Source of the DNA: Geomonas sp. RF6
GTDB lineage: Bacteria; Desulfobacterota; Desulfuromonadia; Geobacterales; Geobacteraceae
Length of the DNA stretch: 64,000 bases
Direction: 5' to 3'
Assembly: GCF_021044625.1 (NCBI RefSeq)
Contig: NZ_CP087999.1
Coordinates: 575,001-639,000, forward strand
In this document: piece after piece, positions 1 to 8,339 of the stretch
Layout of the letters: each line of letters starts with the position of its first letter
Numbering within the stretch: position 1 is the stretch's first letter
Notes under the pieces: model-generated
Databases searched by the model: none
What the model saw: the letters and a program-made list of their open reading frames with translations, nothing else
What the model was told of the DNA's origin: nothing
Translations under genes and position numbers: made by a program

Positions 1-1108
1 TCGGGTCATGGCAGGAAGAGCAGGTCCTGTCAACAGAGTCAGCAAGCACGCTGCCCGGGTTGCGATTGCTGTGGCAGGAACTGCAAATAGAATTCTTATT
101 CGCGGTATCGCTGAGGATGTTGAAGGTGAGGGTCTTCTCGGCCTTCCCGCCATGAGTTGTCGTTGCAACGACCTTGATCGTTTTAATACCCGCAGTGGTC
201 GGCGTGTAATTTACCTCAACCTTGTTGGGGGCCGCGATCGGATACGGCCTGGTCTGAACAAGGCTTGGGTCGCTCAGGGTGTAGGTCACGAAGCCATCAT
301 TCGTTGTGCTGTCAAGCGTGAGGAGAATCGGCTTTTCCTGGTTCTCCACACCGTTCAGGTTGCTTGCGGCAAAAGACAGCGTGATGTTCGGCACGAGCGC
401 AAAGCTTGCCTTCACGACGTTCTCGGTGTTGTTTGTGGAAATGATCATGTCCCTGTAGTACCGGACCCCAGTTCCACTGATGTTTGCGCCAGTGGACTCC
501 AGCGGAGCTTTGTCAAGGATGCTGGTCACGGTGTAGTCGGCATTGGGGGCGGCATACACCCTCACCTTGGTGCCAGCTGCCAGTCCGCTGAGGGCGACTT
601 TGCCGTCGGTCCTTGCGCTGATAATGCCACCGACCAGTTTGTCCCCTGCGCCAAGACGCTGCACGTACACGGCCCCGCCTTTGGGAGCGGCCGCAGTACC
701 GGCATCGGTGCCGAAGAAGTAAAGGGAGTAGGTCACAGGAGTGAAGTAAGCGACGACCGCATGATTCTTGCCGTCGGCAAGAACCGGAAAGGTCGGCGTC
801 GTATCAGCAACCGTAACACCGTTAACGACCTTAGTCCGCATCGCGCCATCTACAACGATGGAGGAGATCGCGTACGGCTTCGCCGGCGATGCGTCGGGGG
901 TTACGGTCACAAGGACGTTCTCGCCTGCCGCCACCTGCCTGTAGCCGATGACCGCCGATTTTGCGTCGGCGGTCCTCGTCACGATCGTGCTAGCGCCACC
1001 CGCCACGGCCCCGAGCCCGCTCGCAACCTTCGCCGTCAAGGTCCATGCGTTGGCGAATGCCGGTAGTGTGAGGACGAGGGCACACATTAACCCTACTTTT
1101 CTCAACAT
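1..1108 (-). CDS. Secreted repeat-domain protein with C-terminal c-type hemes (partial, runs off left edge)
   Basis: The ATG at 1108 is preceded by a GGAGAA ribosome site and the reading frame stays open to base 1, so at least 369 residues are present and the 3' end is missing. The N-terminus (MLRKVGLMCALVLTLPAFA) is a Sec signal peptide. Three beta-rich segments follow (about residues 25-120, 130-225 and 230-330) with motifs such as VxVTPD and ISSIVVDG, like bacterial surface repeat domains. Two CXXCH motifs then appear, CSSCHS and CSSCHDP, close to the window edge, and more may follow outside. A stack of extracellular repeats placed before hemes suggests a surface cytochrome. It lies 86 bp downstream of the tetraheme gene on the same strand and may be cotranscribed. 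The precise family is not recognised. Confidence 0.8.
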   Translation of the reverse strand, partial: MLRKVGLMCALVLTLPAFANAWTLTAKVASGLGAVAGGASTIVTRTADAKSAVIGYRQVAAGENVLVTVTPDASPAKPYAISSIVVDGAMRTKVVNGVTVADTTPTFPVLADGKNHAVVAYFTPVTYSLYFFGTDAGTAAAPKGGAVYVQRLGAGDKLVGGIISARTDGKVALSGLAAGTKVRVYAAPNADYTVTSILDKAPLESTGANISGTGVRYYRDMIISTNNTENVVKASFALVPNITLSFAASNLNGVENQEKPILLTLDSTTNDGFVTYTLSDPSLVQTRPYPIAAPNKVEVNYTPTTAGIKTIKVVATTTHGGKAEKTLTFNILSDTANKNSICSSCHSNRNPGSVLADSVDRTCSSCHDP

Positions 1109-1194
1109 GTATATTCTCCTTTTTTGTAAGTTTTCATTGCATTCCGCCTCCTGTAATCACCGCTTACAAGATGCGAATGATACAGGCTCCACCA

Positions 1195-1992
1195 TTACTT
1201 GATATGGCAGGAGATGCAGAGGGCGGACCCTTTGTTGGTTGCGAGCAGCAGGTAATTCGTTGCGCCGTCCTCGTCCTTGTTCTTCTTGTTGTGGACGTCG
1301 TGGCAGGTGGCGCAGGTCATGATCGGTTTGCCGCCCTGGCTGGCGCTGGCCCAGAGACGATCTTCGATAGTGATGTTGCTGCCATAAAAAGTAGATTTCT
1401 TATTACGCACCCACTCATCAACGCCGGGTTGGTGCACGGCTTTGATGTCGGGATCATTTCCTACACCACCTACACCAATCGGACCGTCAGCGATACCACC
1501 ATCGATTTTGTCGTATATGAAGCCGATCGGGTGGTCGTTGGAGAGGTTCCCTTTTGCTCCTACTGCCGGGGTCGAGAAGAGGTTGTCGTCCTGCTGGAGG
1601 GTCTTGCCGCCGGTAAAGGCGTAGTGGGTATCAACAGCAACGGAACCATCGTGGCAGCTCATGCAGAGCTTGGAGGGGCCTTCCATCATCGTCGTCGGAT
1701 CGATGTTGGCGTCGATGGTCGCGGAAGCATACGGAGTAAAAGTCTGGCTGGTCACAGTGTGGGACCAGAGCGGGAGGTAGTCGTTGCCGTCGGTGATGGC
1801 GTGGTGAGGGGTGTGGCAGTAGGCGCACACGCGGCCTTGGGTGGCCTCGGGGTCGTTGCTTCCGATTGCACCGTAGATGGTCATGTCGTGGATGGAACCC
1901 GGAACCCCGGTTCCAGCTTTCTGCCCGGCTAAAGCGAGGCTTCCCGTCAGGGCAACGAAAGTCATTGCTGCCAAGATTGTCTTCTTGTTCAT
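1195..1992 (-). CDS. Secreted tetraheme c-type cytochrome
   Basis: This 265-residue protein has a signal peptide (residues 1-22, ending LALA/G) and four CXXCH sites near residues 56 (CAYCH), 110 (CMSCH), 227 (CATCH) and 259 (CISCH). The first half (a CHTPH site, then PLWSH, then LCMSCHDGS, then DHPIGFIYD) resembles the first part of the 12-heme protein encoded at 2732-4468, so the two share a duplicated module. It should be periplasmic or outer-surface and carry electrons. No lipobox is seen. It lies just upstream of the truncated cytochrome at 1108. A 740-bp gap with a strong terminator separates it from the 12-heme gene, so it probably has its own promoter. Confidence 0.9.
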   Translation of the reverse strand: MNKKTILAAMTFVALTGSLALAGQKAGTGVPGSIHDMTIYGAIGSNDPEATQGRVCAYCHTPHHAITDGNDYLPLWSHTVTSQTFTPYASATIDANIDPTTMMEGPSKLCMSCHDGSVAVDTHYAFTGGKTLQQDDNLFSTPAVGAKGNLSNDHPIGFIYDKIDGGIADGPIGVGGVGNDPDIKAVHQPGVDEWVRNKKSTFYGSNITIEDRLWASASQGGKPIMTCATCHDVHNKKNKDEDGATNYLLLATNKGSALCISCHIK

Positions 1993-2669
1993 TACTTAGC
2001 TCTCCTTTTTTGATTGAATGAGTGGTGCTGCAAATACACAAAGACAGCCATTTCAAGTAACTGCTTCGCTACCGACTACCCCTCCTTTCCCTTTGATTTC
2101 ACAGCTGCCGCCCCGCATTCCGGGGCAATGACAGGGATTCGCCCACGACCTATTGTGCAACGCAGGTGCCACTGGTGAATTTCCAGCGAAGAAAGAAGGT
2201 GATTTAGGTTAACTTTGTATTAGGTGCAACACATCTTCTGGAGCATTTTTCGCAAGCCACGATTAAGGTTATGCTCGTTTTTGGTTAACCGTAAATTAGA
2301 GACTTTCTCACATTTTTTGGTTGGCCCGAGACAGAGGAGATCTCGCGAATGAGAGTGCCGCTACGCGCTCTCGCGGTGAATCGGCGGAATCGCTCCGCCT
2401 AATCGCGCAATGGCGGCTTCGCCTTCGGTAGGCAGGTGGAGAGGAAGCGTAAGGGGGGATGGGGGAAGGCAGGACAGGATCAAGCCGCCGCCGGCAGTAC
2501 GTCCCTCCCCTTTCAAGGGGGAGGACAGGAGGGGGATGGGGTCGGCGCTCCCACCAACGTCTACCCCATCCCCACCCTGTCCCTCCCCTTGAAAGGGAGG
2601 GGACGTGCGGGCTCCTGCTTTGCCAACGGAACAAGGCGCCTCAGGTTCCGCGGGCATGCAGGCATTAAA
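1993..2669. other. Non-coding stretch between tetraheme and 12-heme cytochrome genes
   Basis: No convincing gene lies here. The part next to the tetraheme gene (about 2160-2330) is AT-rich and would be the place for its promoter, but I could not pick a -35/-10 pair with confidence. The remainder (about 2400-2640) holds palindromic G/C-rich repeats that are described separately. Short open frames across the repeats change strand and frame freely and show no ribosome sites or protein-like composition. Confidence 0.6.
2480..2610. repeat. Inverted copies of a G/C-rich palindromic intergenic repeat
   Basis: Two copies in opposite orientation flank a short centre. The right copy reads CCCTCCCCTTGAAAGGGAGG around 2581-2600, and the left copy is its inverse around 2500-2530. 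Each copy is itself a near-perfect palindrome. Matching copies, with the same flanking CCCCATCCCC and CCCTGT words, occur near 13318-13365, and diverged ones near 26030-26210. They look like a dispersed REP-type element. No transposase accompanies them. Confidence 0.75.
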
Positions 2670-2702
2670 AAAGGGATGGAAGCGCGAGGCTTCCATCCCT
2701 TT
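2670..2702 (-). terminator. Rho-independent terminator of the conduit operon
   Basis: A perfect 14-bp stem (AAAGGGATGGAAGC at 2670-2683 with GCTTCCATCCCTTT at 2689-2702) encloses a five-base loop. On the minus strand it is followed by a U-run encoded by the A-run at 2667-2672. It starts about 30 bp past the stop codon of the 12-heme cytochrome gene and so closes the operon that begins near 11 kb. Confidence 0.85.
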
Positions 2703-2731
2703 TCATTTCGGTGCTTGTGCTGGCGGCGAGG

Positions 2732-4468
2732 CTAGTAGTACCGCTTGTCCCCTGCTGCGTGGCACGTGCCGGCTACGGTGCAGCTTCGCCCGGCGGCGTC
2801 GTACGAGGCGCCGGCGCCTGCGTAGCGGGTGTCGAAGTTCATCAGGTGCGCGGCGTTGTTCTGCGTCACCCCCGTCAAGGTGGGGATGCCGTGCGGGTCG
2901 TGACAGGAGGCGCAGGGAGTCAGGTGGTTGCGCACGTGTGACACGTGCAGCGTCCGGCTCCCGGCGGTGCCGTAGAGATAGGTGTCGTCGTGGCAGCGGA
3001 AGCAGAGCGGGAAGGTTGCCGCACCGACCGGGAAGGTGTCGCTATTGTTCTCCCGCAGGATGTACGGCTCGACGGAGCCGTGAGGCGCGTGGCAATCGGA
3101 GCAGTACACCATCTGCATCTTCCCGTTCTGGTAGTCCGACTTCAGGCTGCGCCCCGTGCCGGTCGTCAGCTTCGTGACCGGGTGGAAGGAGACGCTCGAA
3201 GCCCCGAAACGCACGCTCTCGTCGTAGCTCGAGAAAACGCGTACCGGGCGCTGCGTGGAGCTGCGGTTGCTCTTGAAGTAGCTCGCGCTCCCCCCCGAGT
3301 GGCACTTGAAGCAGATCTGGAACTCGGAGCTCGCATACCCCTCACCCGGGATCGCCTCCCCAAAAGTCGTCACACCGCGCACCCCGCGCAGCGGTCCATT
3401 CACCTCGGGCGCCTTCGACGGCGGCGACACGGCAGGGGATGTGGAGCCGAGCGGGCTCCCCTGGAAGCCTGCCTGGTGCGGGTTGTGGCAATCCACGCAC
3501 TGCACGTGCTTCTTCCCCTCGGGGACGGGAAGCGTCTCGTTCGCCTCGTGCACGCCGGGGTAGAGCTGGATCGGATGCCTGTAGTCGAGCGCAAAGGAGC
3601 TCGCCACATCCCCTCCGGGGTACGACGCCCCCTTGTGGCAGGTTGAGATGCAGTTCGACTCCTCTCCAGACGAGCTGTCCGCCTGCTTCAGGAGGTGGAC
3701 GCCGCGCTGGGCGAAGTGCGGCTTATGGCAGTTGACGCAGCCGTCGGAGCTAACAACCCCGCTGACTTCGGAGAAGCGCTGCCCGCCGGTTCTGTGGGTG
3801 GCGTCCTCGTTGGTGGCCCAGCCGCTCTTCGTGTGGCACTGGACGCACAGGGCGTCATGACGGGTGGAGGTGTCCTCCACGAGGAAGTTGCCGTACTGGT
3901 TGTTGTGCGGGTCGTGGCAGGAGGTGCACTCCACGTAGGCATCAAAGCCGAGCTTTATCCCCTTGTACTCCAGGGTGGACTTGTCGCTGAACTCCTGATC
4001 GGTCGGGTAGATGATGGAGATCGGGTGACTCTTCGAGAGGTCGGTGCCAAAGTTCGTGTTTCTTCCTGCCGGGATGGCGCCGAGCGAGGAGGCTTCAAAA
4101 TTGTGCAGGAGAAGGCCGAGCGCGACGGTGCCGTCGTGGCAGCTGAGACAGAGCCGAGAAACCCCCTGCGGCTGCTCCGGCAGGCTCTTTATGGTCGGGG
4201 ACTTGTACAGCGTGTACATGCTGATGTTCGACTTGCGGCTCCACAGCGGCCCCTCCAGCGAGGAGTTGTGCGGCGTGTGGCAAAAGACGCAGACGCGGTC
4301 TTCGTCGCTCGCGGCGGTAACGTTGGGGGTACCCGTCCCGCTCTTGGAGAGGTTGTGCGGAGTGTTTACTATGTGCACCCCTTGTGTGGAGGCACGCAAC
4401 TCTCCCGCAGCAAGCCCCAGCGCTGCAAGGATGATCGGTACTATGAAAATGGCTCTGCGATGACGCAT
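2732..4468 (-). CDS. Secreted 12-heme c-type cytochrome
   Basis: The 578-residue protein begins with a Sec signal peptide (residues 1-26, cut near LRA/S). Ten canonical CXXCH sites are visible (CVFCH, CLSCH, CTSCH, CVQCH, CVNCH, CVDCH, CFKCH, CSDCH, CFRCH, CASCH). Two spaced variants are also present, CISTCH (CX3CH) and the C-terminal CTVAGTCH (CX5CH). Several sites sit in doubled CXXCH pairs with PH or PHG after the histidine, typical of multiheme cytochromes that bind a chain of hemes. No lipobox is present. It is the last gene of the conduit operon, 70 bp after the NHL lipoprotein gene and just before a strong terminator. A role as periplasmic or outer-face electron carrier working with the beta-barrel is inferred from context. 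Confidence 0.92.
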   Translation of the reverse strand: MRHRRAIFIVPIILAALGLAAGELRASTQGVHIVNTPHNLSKSGTGTPNVTAASDEDRVCVFCHTPHNSSLEGPLWSRKSNISMYTLYKSPTIKSLPEQPQGVSRLCLSCHDGTVALGLLLHNFEASSLGAIPAGRNTNFGTDLSKSHPISIIYPTDQEFSDKSTLEYKGIKLGFDAYVECTSCHDPHNNQYGNFLVEDTSTRHDALCVQCHTKSGWATNEDATHRTGGQRFSEVSGVVSSDGCVNCHKPHFAQRGVHLLKQADSSSGEESNCISTCHKGASYPGGDVASSFALDYRHPIQLYPGVHEANETLPVPEGKKHVQCVDCHNPHQAGFQGSPLGSTSPAVSPPSKAPEVNGPLRGVRGVTTFGEAIPGEGYASSEFQICFKCHSGGSASYFKSNRSSTQRPVRVFSSYDESVRFGASSVSFHPVTKLTTGTGRSLKSDYQNGKMQMVYCSDCHAPHGSVEPYILRENNSDTFPVGAATFPLCFRCHDDTYLYGTAGSRTLHVSHVRNHLTPCASCHDPHGIPTLTGVTQNNAAHLMNFDTRYAGAGASYDAAGRSCTVAGTCHAAGDKRYY

Positions 4469-4537
4469 CTCAAAACCTCGAGAATTGGGGGCATCCTTCT
4501 CCCCCCGCTCCGGGGGAAGGGACGTCAGTTGCTGTAG

Positions 4538-5608
4538 TTACTTCTTCGGCTCAGCCGCGTTCTCCTTCAGATACCTGAAGACCTGGACCCGCCTGTTGTA
4601 CGAGTCCGCAACGTAGATGTAGTCGTCCTTGTCGATATAGATCCCCGAGGGCATCCAGAACTCCCCGGGGCGCGTGCCGTGCTGACCGAAATCGAGGAGG
4701 GTGCGCCCCGAGCGGTCGAAGATCTGCACGGCGCTGAACATGGCGTCCGCGACGTAGATGTGCCCGTCGCTGTCCACCGCCACCCCCTTCGGCTTTGACA
4801 TGTAACCGGAGGTGTCCCCAGCCTTCCCGAAGTACTTGAGAAGCGCCCCCTCGGGGGAGAAGATCTGGACCCGCGAGTTGAGCGCGTCCGTCACGTACAC
4901 CTCCCCTTCCTTGTCCACGAAGAGGTCGGTGGGGAAATTGAGCTGCCCGGGGAGGTGCCCCCGCTCCCCGATATGCGACACGTACGTCCCCCCCAGATCG
5001 AGGACGAGCACGCGGTGGTTCAGCGTGTCCGAGACGTAGAGGTGGCGGTTCTTCCTGCTGAAGGCGATCCCGGTCGGGCGGCCGATCTTGAAGGGGGTGA
5101 AGGGGCGAAGCTTCTTCTCCTCCAGGTTGTAGCGGTAGATGAGCCCGGAGCCGGAATCGGTGATGTACACGTTGCCGCGATCGTCCTCCGTGACCCCGAT
5201 CGGCGAGCGCAGGACCGCATCCTTCCCTTCCCCGATGACGCTGTACTTCTTGTGCTTCATGTCCAGCAGGTGCACGCAGGCGCGCCCCACGTCGACGATG
5301 AAGATGCGGTCGGGATCTGCATACACCCCGTACGGCTTGCCGATGCGGGACTCCGTTTCCTCCCCCACCAGCACCTCCACGACCCGGCTCCAGAACCCCT
5401 TGCTGATCCCCACGCTGCGATAGTCGGAGATCTCCCTTACCCAGGCGATGCGGGCCTGGCTCGGAGGCGGGGGCCACAGCAGCTCCGGGGACTGGGACCT
5501 CTCCGCTACCGGCGCGCTAGCGCATCCGGCAAGGCAGGAGAGGACGGTCAAAAGAAGGAGCGCTCCGGCAAAGATCCGGTGCCTGCGCTTCGGCGTATGC
5601 GGTCTCAT
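4538..5608 (-). CDS. NHL-repeat outer-membrane-type lipoprotein (conduit operon, second copy)
   Basis: The protein has 356 residues from the ATG at 5608. That start has a GGAAG ribosome site. A GTG five codons upstream, whose first base is shared with the barrel gene's TAG stop, is the alternative. The N-terminus is a lipoprotein signal ending in the lipobox LAGC. About six NHL blades follow, visible as repeats of GVxxDxxGxxYVxD and NxRVQxF (for example YVTDALNSRVQIF and YVADSYNRRVQVF near the C-terminus), so a six-bladed beta-propeller is expected. Such propellers normally bind partner proteins or ligands and are not usually enzymes. It is translationally close to the barrel gene, which suggests it is a subunit or assembly factor of the conduit. 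Confidence 0.88.
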   Translation of the reverse strand: MRPHTPKRRHRIFAGALLLLTVLSCLAGCASAPVAERSQSPELLWPPPPSQARIAWVREISDYRSVGISKGFWSRVVEVLVGEETESRIGKPYGVYADPDRIFIVDVGRACVHLLDMKHKKYSVIGEGKDAVLRSPIGVTEDDRGNVYITDSGSGLIYRYNLEEKKLRPFTPFKIGRPTGIAFSRKNRHLYVSDTLNHRVLVLDLGGTYVSHIGERGHLPGQLNFPTDLFVDKEGEVYVTDALNSRVQIFSPEGALLKYFGKAGDTSGYMSKPKGVAVDSDGHIYVADAMFSAVQIFDRSGRTLLDFGQHGTRPGEFWMPSGIYIDKDDYIYVADSYNRRVQVFRYLKENAAEPKK

Positions 5609-5622
5609 CTCTCTTCCGGTCA

Positions 5623-7593
5623 CTAGAAGTACCTCGACAGCCGCAGCTGCAGGTGCTGGTCGGTGCTCATCGACCCCTGGGTGTAGCGGAAGTTCGCCTG
5701 GCTAAGGAGCGACATCGTCAGCTTGCGCAGGCTCCAGCGGAGCCCCAGACCAAAGGAGAGGTTGTCGCTGTCGATGAACCCCCTGTTGTTCAGGTAGTTC
5801 GCGGTCGCGGTAAGGACCGCTCCGCTGTCCAGCGTTCGGGTGTAGGTGCCGCCGGCGGTGAGGACGTTTTCGCTGCGGGAGTTGGTGGTGCCCGTGGTAC
5901 CCGACTTCCCCTCTGTCATGATGTAGCGGTCGTTCGCGTTGAAGGAGAGGGTCCCCTGGGCGAAGACGCCGCTGTACTGGTACGAGCCGCTGATCGACTG
6001 GTTCTTGTCCACGTCCGACTTCGTCACCGAGTACTCCGCCGTCACCTGCCCCCTGTCGAGCCTTTTCTGCACCCCGAAGCGGTACGCCTCGGTGCTGGTG
6101 AGGTTAACGGTGTCTGCCCTGCCGGAGAGGAGGCTCTGGTCGGTGGAGTCCCAGCTCGCAAAGATGCGGTAGCTGTTGTCGAAAAGGTTGAGGTCGGAGC
6201 CCACCCCCTGCGAGGAGCTCGAGTAGGAGATGTCGGTGTTCACCAGCACGCTGTAGGTGATGAGGAGACGATCCGTCGCCTTGATCTCTGAGCCGGGGAG
6301 GAGGAAGTAGATCTCGGTCTGCGGCCCGTACTGCCTCACCTCGTAGTCCTTGTTCACCACGTACGGGATGGCGCGCGCGATCGGGTCCGCGTTCTCCACG
6401 ATGATGCTCTCCGGCACGACGTTCATGCTGGAAAGGATCAACGGCTCGTTCGGGTTGACCTGGTGCGCCTCCTTGGAGACGACAATGCTGGAGTCGGTAA
6501 GGTGGCTGGAGGTCACGCCGTACTGCTTGTGCCCGGTGAGCTGGATCGAGCTCTCGGCGGGGAGCACCTTGAAGTAGGCCATGGTGATGCCGCCGGAGAG
6601 GTTCTCCTCCTTCCCGGACCCGAGGAAGTTCTCGCTCCCCTCCAGGTTGAGCCTCGTGGTGACGCTGCGGAAAAGACGGTGCTGCAGCCACAGGCGTCCG
6701 CGGTGCAGCTGCTGGCTCTGGTTCACTACCTGCCTGTCGCTGAGCGTATAGTCGGCCCCGGAGCTGAGCGCCTTACCGAGGTCCCAGGTGAGCGATTCAC
6801 CGAGCTCCGTGGAGCGGGACTGGTTCGCACCGGTCTGGTCGGTGATACGCAGCCTCGTGTACAGGGCGCGGTTCAATTCCTTCTTCCCGAAGGTGAGGGT
6901 GTTGTTGAGAGTGAGCTCCAGGTCTCCTGTGTCCTCGGACGAGATGGCGTCGGTTCCGTCCAGGTGCTGCGTGGTGTTGATGACGGTGAACTGCGTCTGG
7001 CTCAGCTGCTTATAGGTGTGGGAAGCGCCGAGAGAAACGGTGTCGCTTGTCTGGCCCCGGTCCGTCTCCAGACCGCTCGTCTCGGTGGTGGTCCTCGTGA
7101 AGCTCATCGCCACCGGAATGTAGTCGTTGTTGATGGAGGCCGCGACGCCGTAGGTGTCCCTCTTTTGCTCGTAGCTGCTGGCGAAGTCCCTCGGCACCTC
7201 GCTTATGCTGGAGGAGACGGTGAAGGTCACCGGCGTCGGGAAGCGGTCGAGGAAGACGCCGCTTATGTCGTAGAGAAAGCTCAGGCCGGAGGAGATGCCA
7301 CTGGAGTTCCCCGAGCCGCTGAAGAGCTTCTGGTCACCCTGCAGATCGAGGGTGATCTGCCCGTGCAGCAGGCGGGCCCGGTACACCGCGTAGTCGAAGG
7401 TGAGGCGGTAGTCCTCCTGCAGGCTGTGGTCGGTCGTGGAGCCGACGGACCCCTGGCTTGCGTCGCCCCGATAGGAGAGATCGACCGCCTGCTGGAAGTT
7501 CGTCAGCGAGATGAGGCTCGTGACCTGCGCCTGCGCCGTTCCGGCCACCGTGAGGAGGCCTGCGCATAGTAAGATGGGACGTCGCTTGCTCAT
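5623..7593 (-). CDS. Outer-membrane beta-barrel protein, candidate porin of a porin-cytochrome conduit
   Basis: This 656-residue protein carries a cleavable signal (MSKRRPILLCAGLL..TAQA/Q). It consists of alternating amphipathic beta strands throughout and ends in the typical outer-membrane signature ...LRLSRYF with a terminal phenylalanine. Start ATG 7593 was chosen because it begins a clean signal peptide 6 bp after the upstream stop; a longer frame reaches 7644. It has no heme motif. A large barrel between a pentaheme lipoprotein and multiheme cytochromes is the arrangement of Geobacter and Shewanella outer-membrane electron conduits (Omb, ExtB and MtrB types). Sequence identity to any one of these could not be judged by eye, so the conduit role is inferred from context. 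Confidence 0.88.
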   Translation of the reverse strand: MSKRRPILLCAGLLTVAGTAQAQVTSLISLTNFQQAVDLSYRGDASQGSVGSTTDHSLQEDYRLTFDYAVYRARLLHGQITLDLQGDQKLFSGSGNSSGISSGLSFLYDISGVFLDRFPTPVTFTVSSSISEVPRDFASSYEQKRDTYGVAASINNDYIPVAMSFTRTTTETSGLETDRGQTSDTVSLGASHTYKQLSQTQFTVINTTQHLDGTDAISSEDTGDLELTLNNTLTFGKKELNRALYTRLRITDQTGANQSRSTELGESLTWDLGKALSSGADYTLSDRQVVNQSQQLHRGRLWLQHRLFRSVTTRLNLEGSENFLGSGKEENLSGGITMAYFKVLPAESSIQLTGHKQYGVTSSHLTDSSIVVSKEAHQVNPNEPLILSSMNVVPESIIVENADPIARAIPYVVNKDYEVRQYGPQTEIYFLLPGSEIKATDRLLITYSVLVNTDISYSSSSQGVGSDLNLFDNSYRIFASWDSTDQSLLSGRADTVNLTSTEAYRFGVQKRLDRGQVTAEYSVTKSDVDKNQSISGSYQYSGVFAQGTLSFNANDRYIMTEGKSGTTGTTNSRSENVLTAGGTYTRTLDSGAVLTATANYLNNRGFIDSDNLSFGLGLRWSLRKLTMSLLSQANFRYTQGSMSTDQHLQLRLSRYF

Positions 7594-7598
7594 ACCGA

Positions 7599-8177
7599 TC
7601 ACTTCAGAAAGAATGGAGAGTTCCCGTCGTGAGGATTGTGGCATTCGACGCAGGCCATTTTCCGCTCGGCAACTTTATCGTGCAGCGCGAGCGCTGCTCT
7701 CGGTTCTTTGTGGCAGGAATCGCACACCTTCGTGCGCGACATCTTTAAAAGCGGCCCGTCCGGCGAGTTGTGCGGCACGTGACAGGCGAGACAGTCGCCG
7801 ACCGCGGCGGGACCGTGCTGGTAGGCTCCCTTGAAAAAGTTCTTGTGGCACATGAGGCAAAGCTCGTTCGCGGGGCGCACGAGGCCGGAATCCTTGCTCT
7901 TGTCGTGGCAGTCGTCGCACTTCTTCTCGCCGTACGGGCGGTGCACCGACTCCTCCCCCGGAGCCGCGTCCTTTGCCACCGTCTTTCCCGCCAGCTGGTC
8001 GCGCAACTCATCCACCCTCTTGTCGTTGTACTCGACGCACAGCTGCGCGGGCTCCGGCAGGGTCGGCACGCCGTCGAAGATCGTCGACAGCACCATGTGC
8101 CGGTTCACCGGGTCGCACCCCGCCAGGGAAAGGGCGAGGAGGAGCGCTAGGGGGATGTGTTTGATGTGCAGTCCCAT
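7599..8177 (-). CDS. Pentaheme c-type cytochrome lipoprotein
   Basis: The chosen start (ATG 8177) gives 192 residues and a lipoprotein signal MGLHIKHIPLALLLALSLAGC with lipobox LAGC; longer in-frame starts would bury this signal. Five CXXCH sites follow: CDDCH, CLMCH, CLACH, CDSCH and CVECH. They are arranged as doubled-CXXCH modules (HGPAAVGDCLACHVPHN, CVECHNPHDG). It should be anchored by lipid to the outer membrane, on either face. The stop codon lies 6 bp before the barrel start, so the two are made together and probably assemble together. Confidence 0.92.
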   Translation of the reverse strand: MGLHIKHIPLALLLALSLAGCDPVNRHMVLSTIFDGVPTLPEPAQLCVEYNDKRVDELRDQLAGKTVAKDAAPGEESVHRPYGEKKCDDCHDKSKDSGLVRPANELCLMCHKNFFKGAYQHGPAAVGDCLACHVPHNSPDGPLLKMSRTKVCDSCHKEPRAALALHDKVAERKMACVECHNPHDGNSPFFLK

Positions 8178-8339
8178 AATTCCCTTGGGTGGAAAAGAAG
8201 TGCCTACGCGCCTCGAGCCCCTCCCCGGACGGGAAGGGGCTCTCCGCATTGACCTGCCTTCAGGCCGGATGCGCCACACGGCGCGCCCGACGGTTCTCTT
8301 TCTGTGCTCCTCCCGGCTCTGCGCCGGGGTGCCGCCGAC

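Noticed and set aside
8-1066. Long plus-strand open frame opposite the left-edge cytochrome
   Set aside because: The minus strand encodes a signal peptide, repeat domains and CXXCH motifs with a ribosome site. The plus-strand reading is compositionally biased and has none of these.
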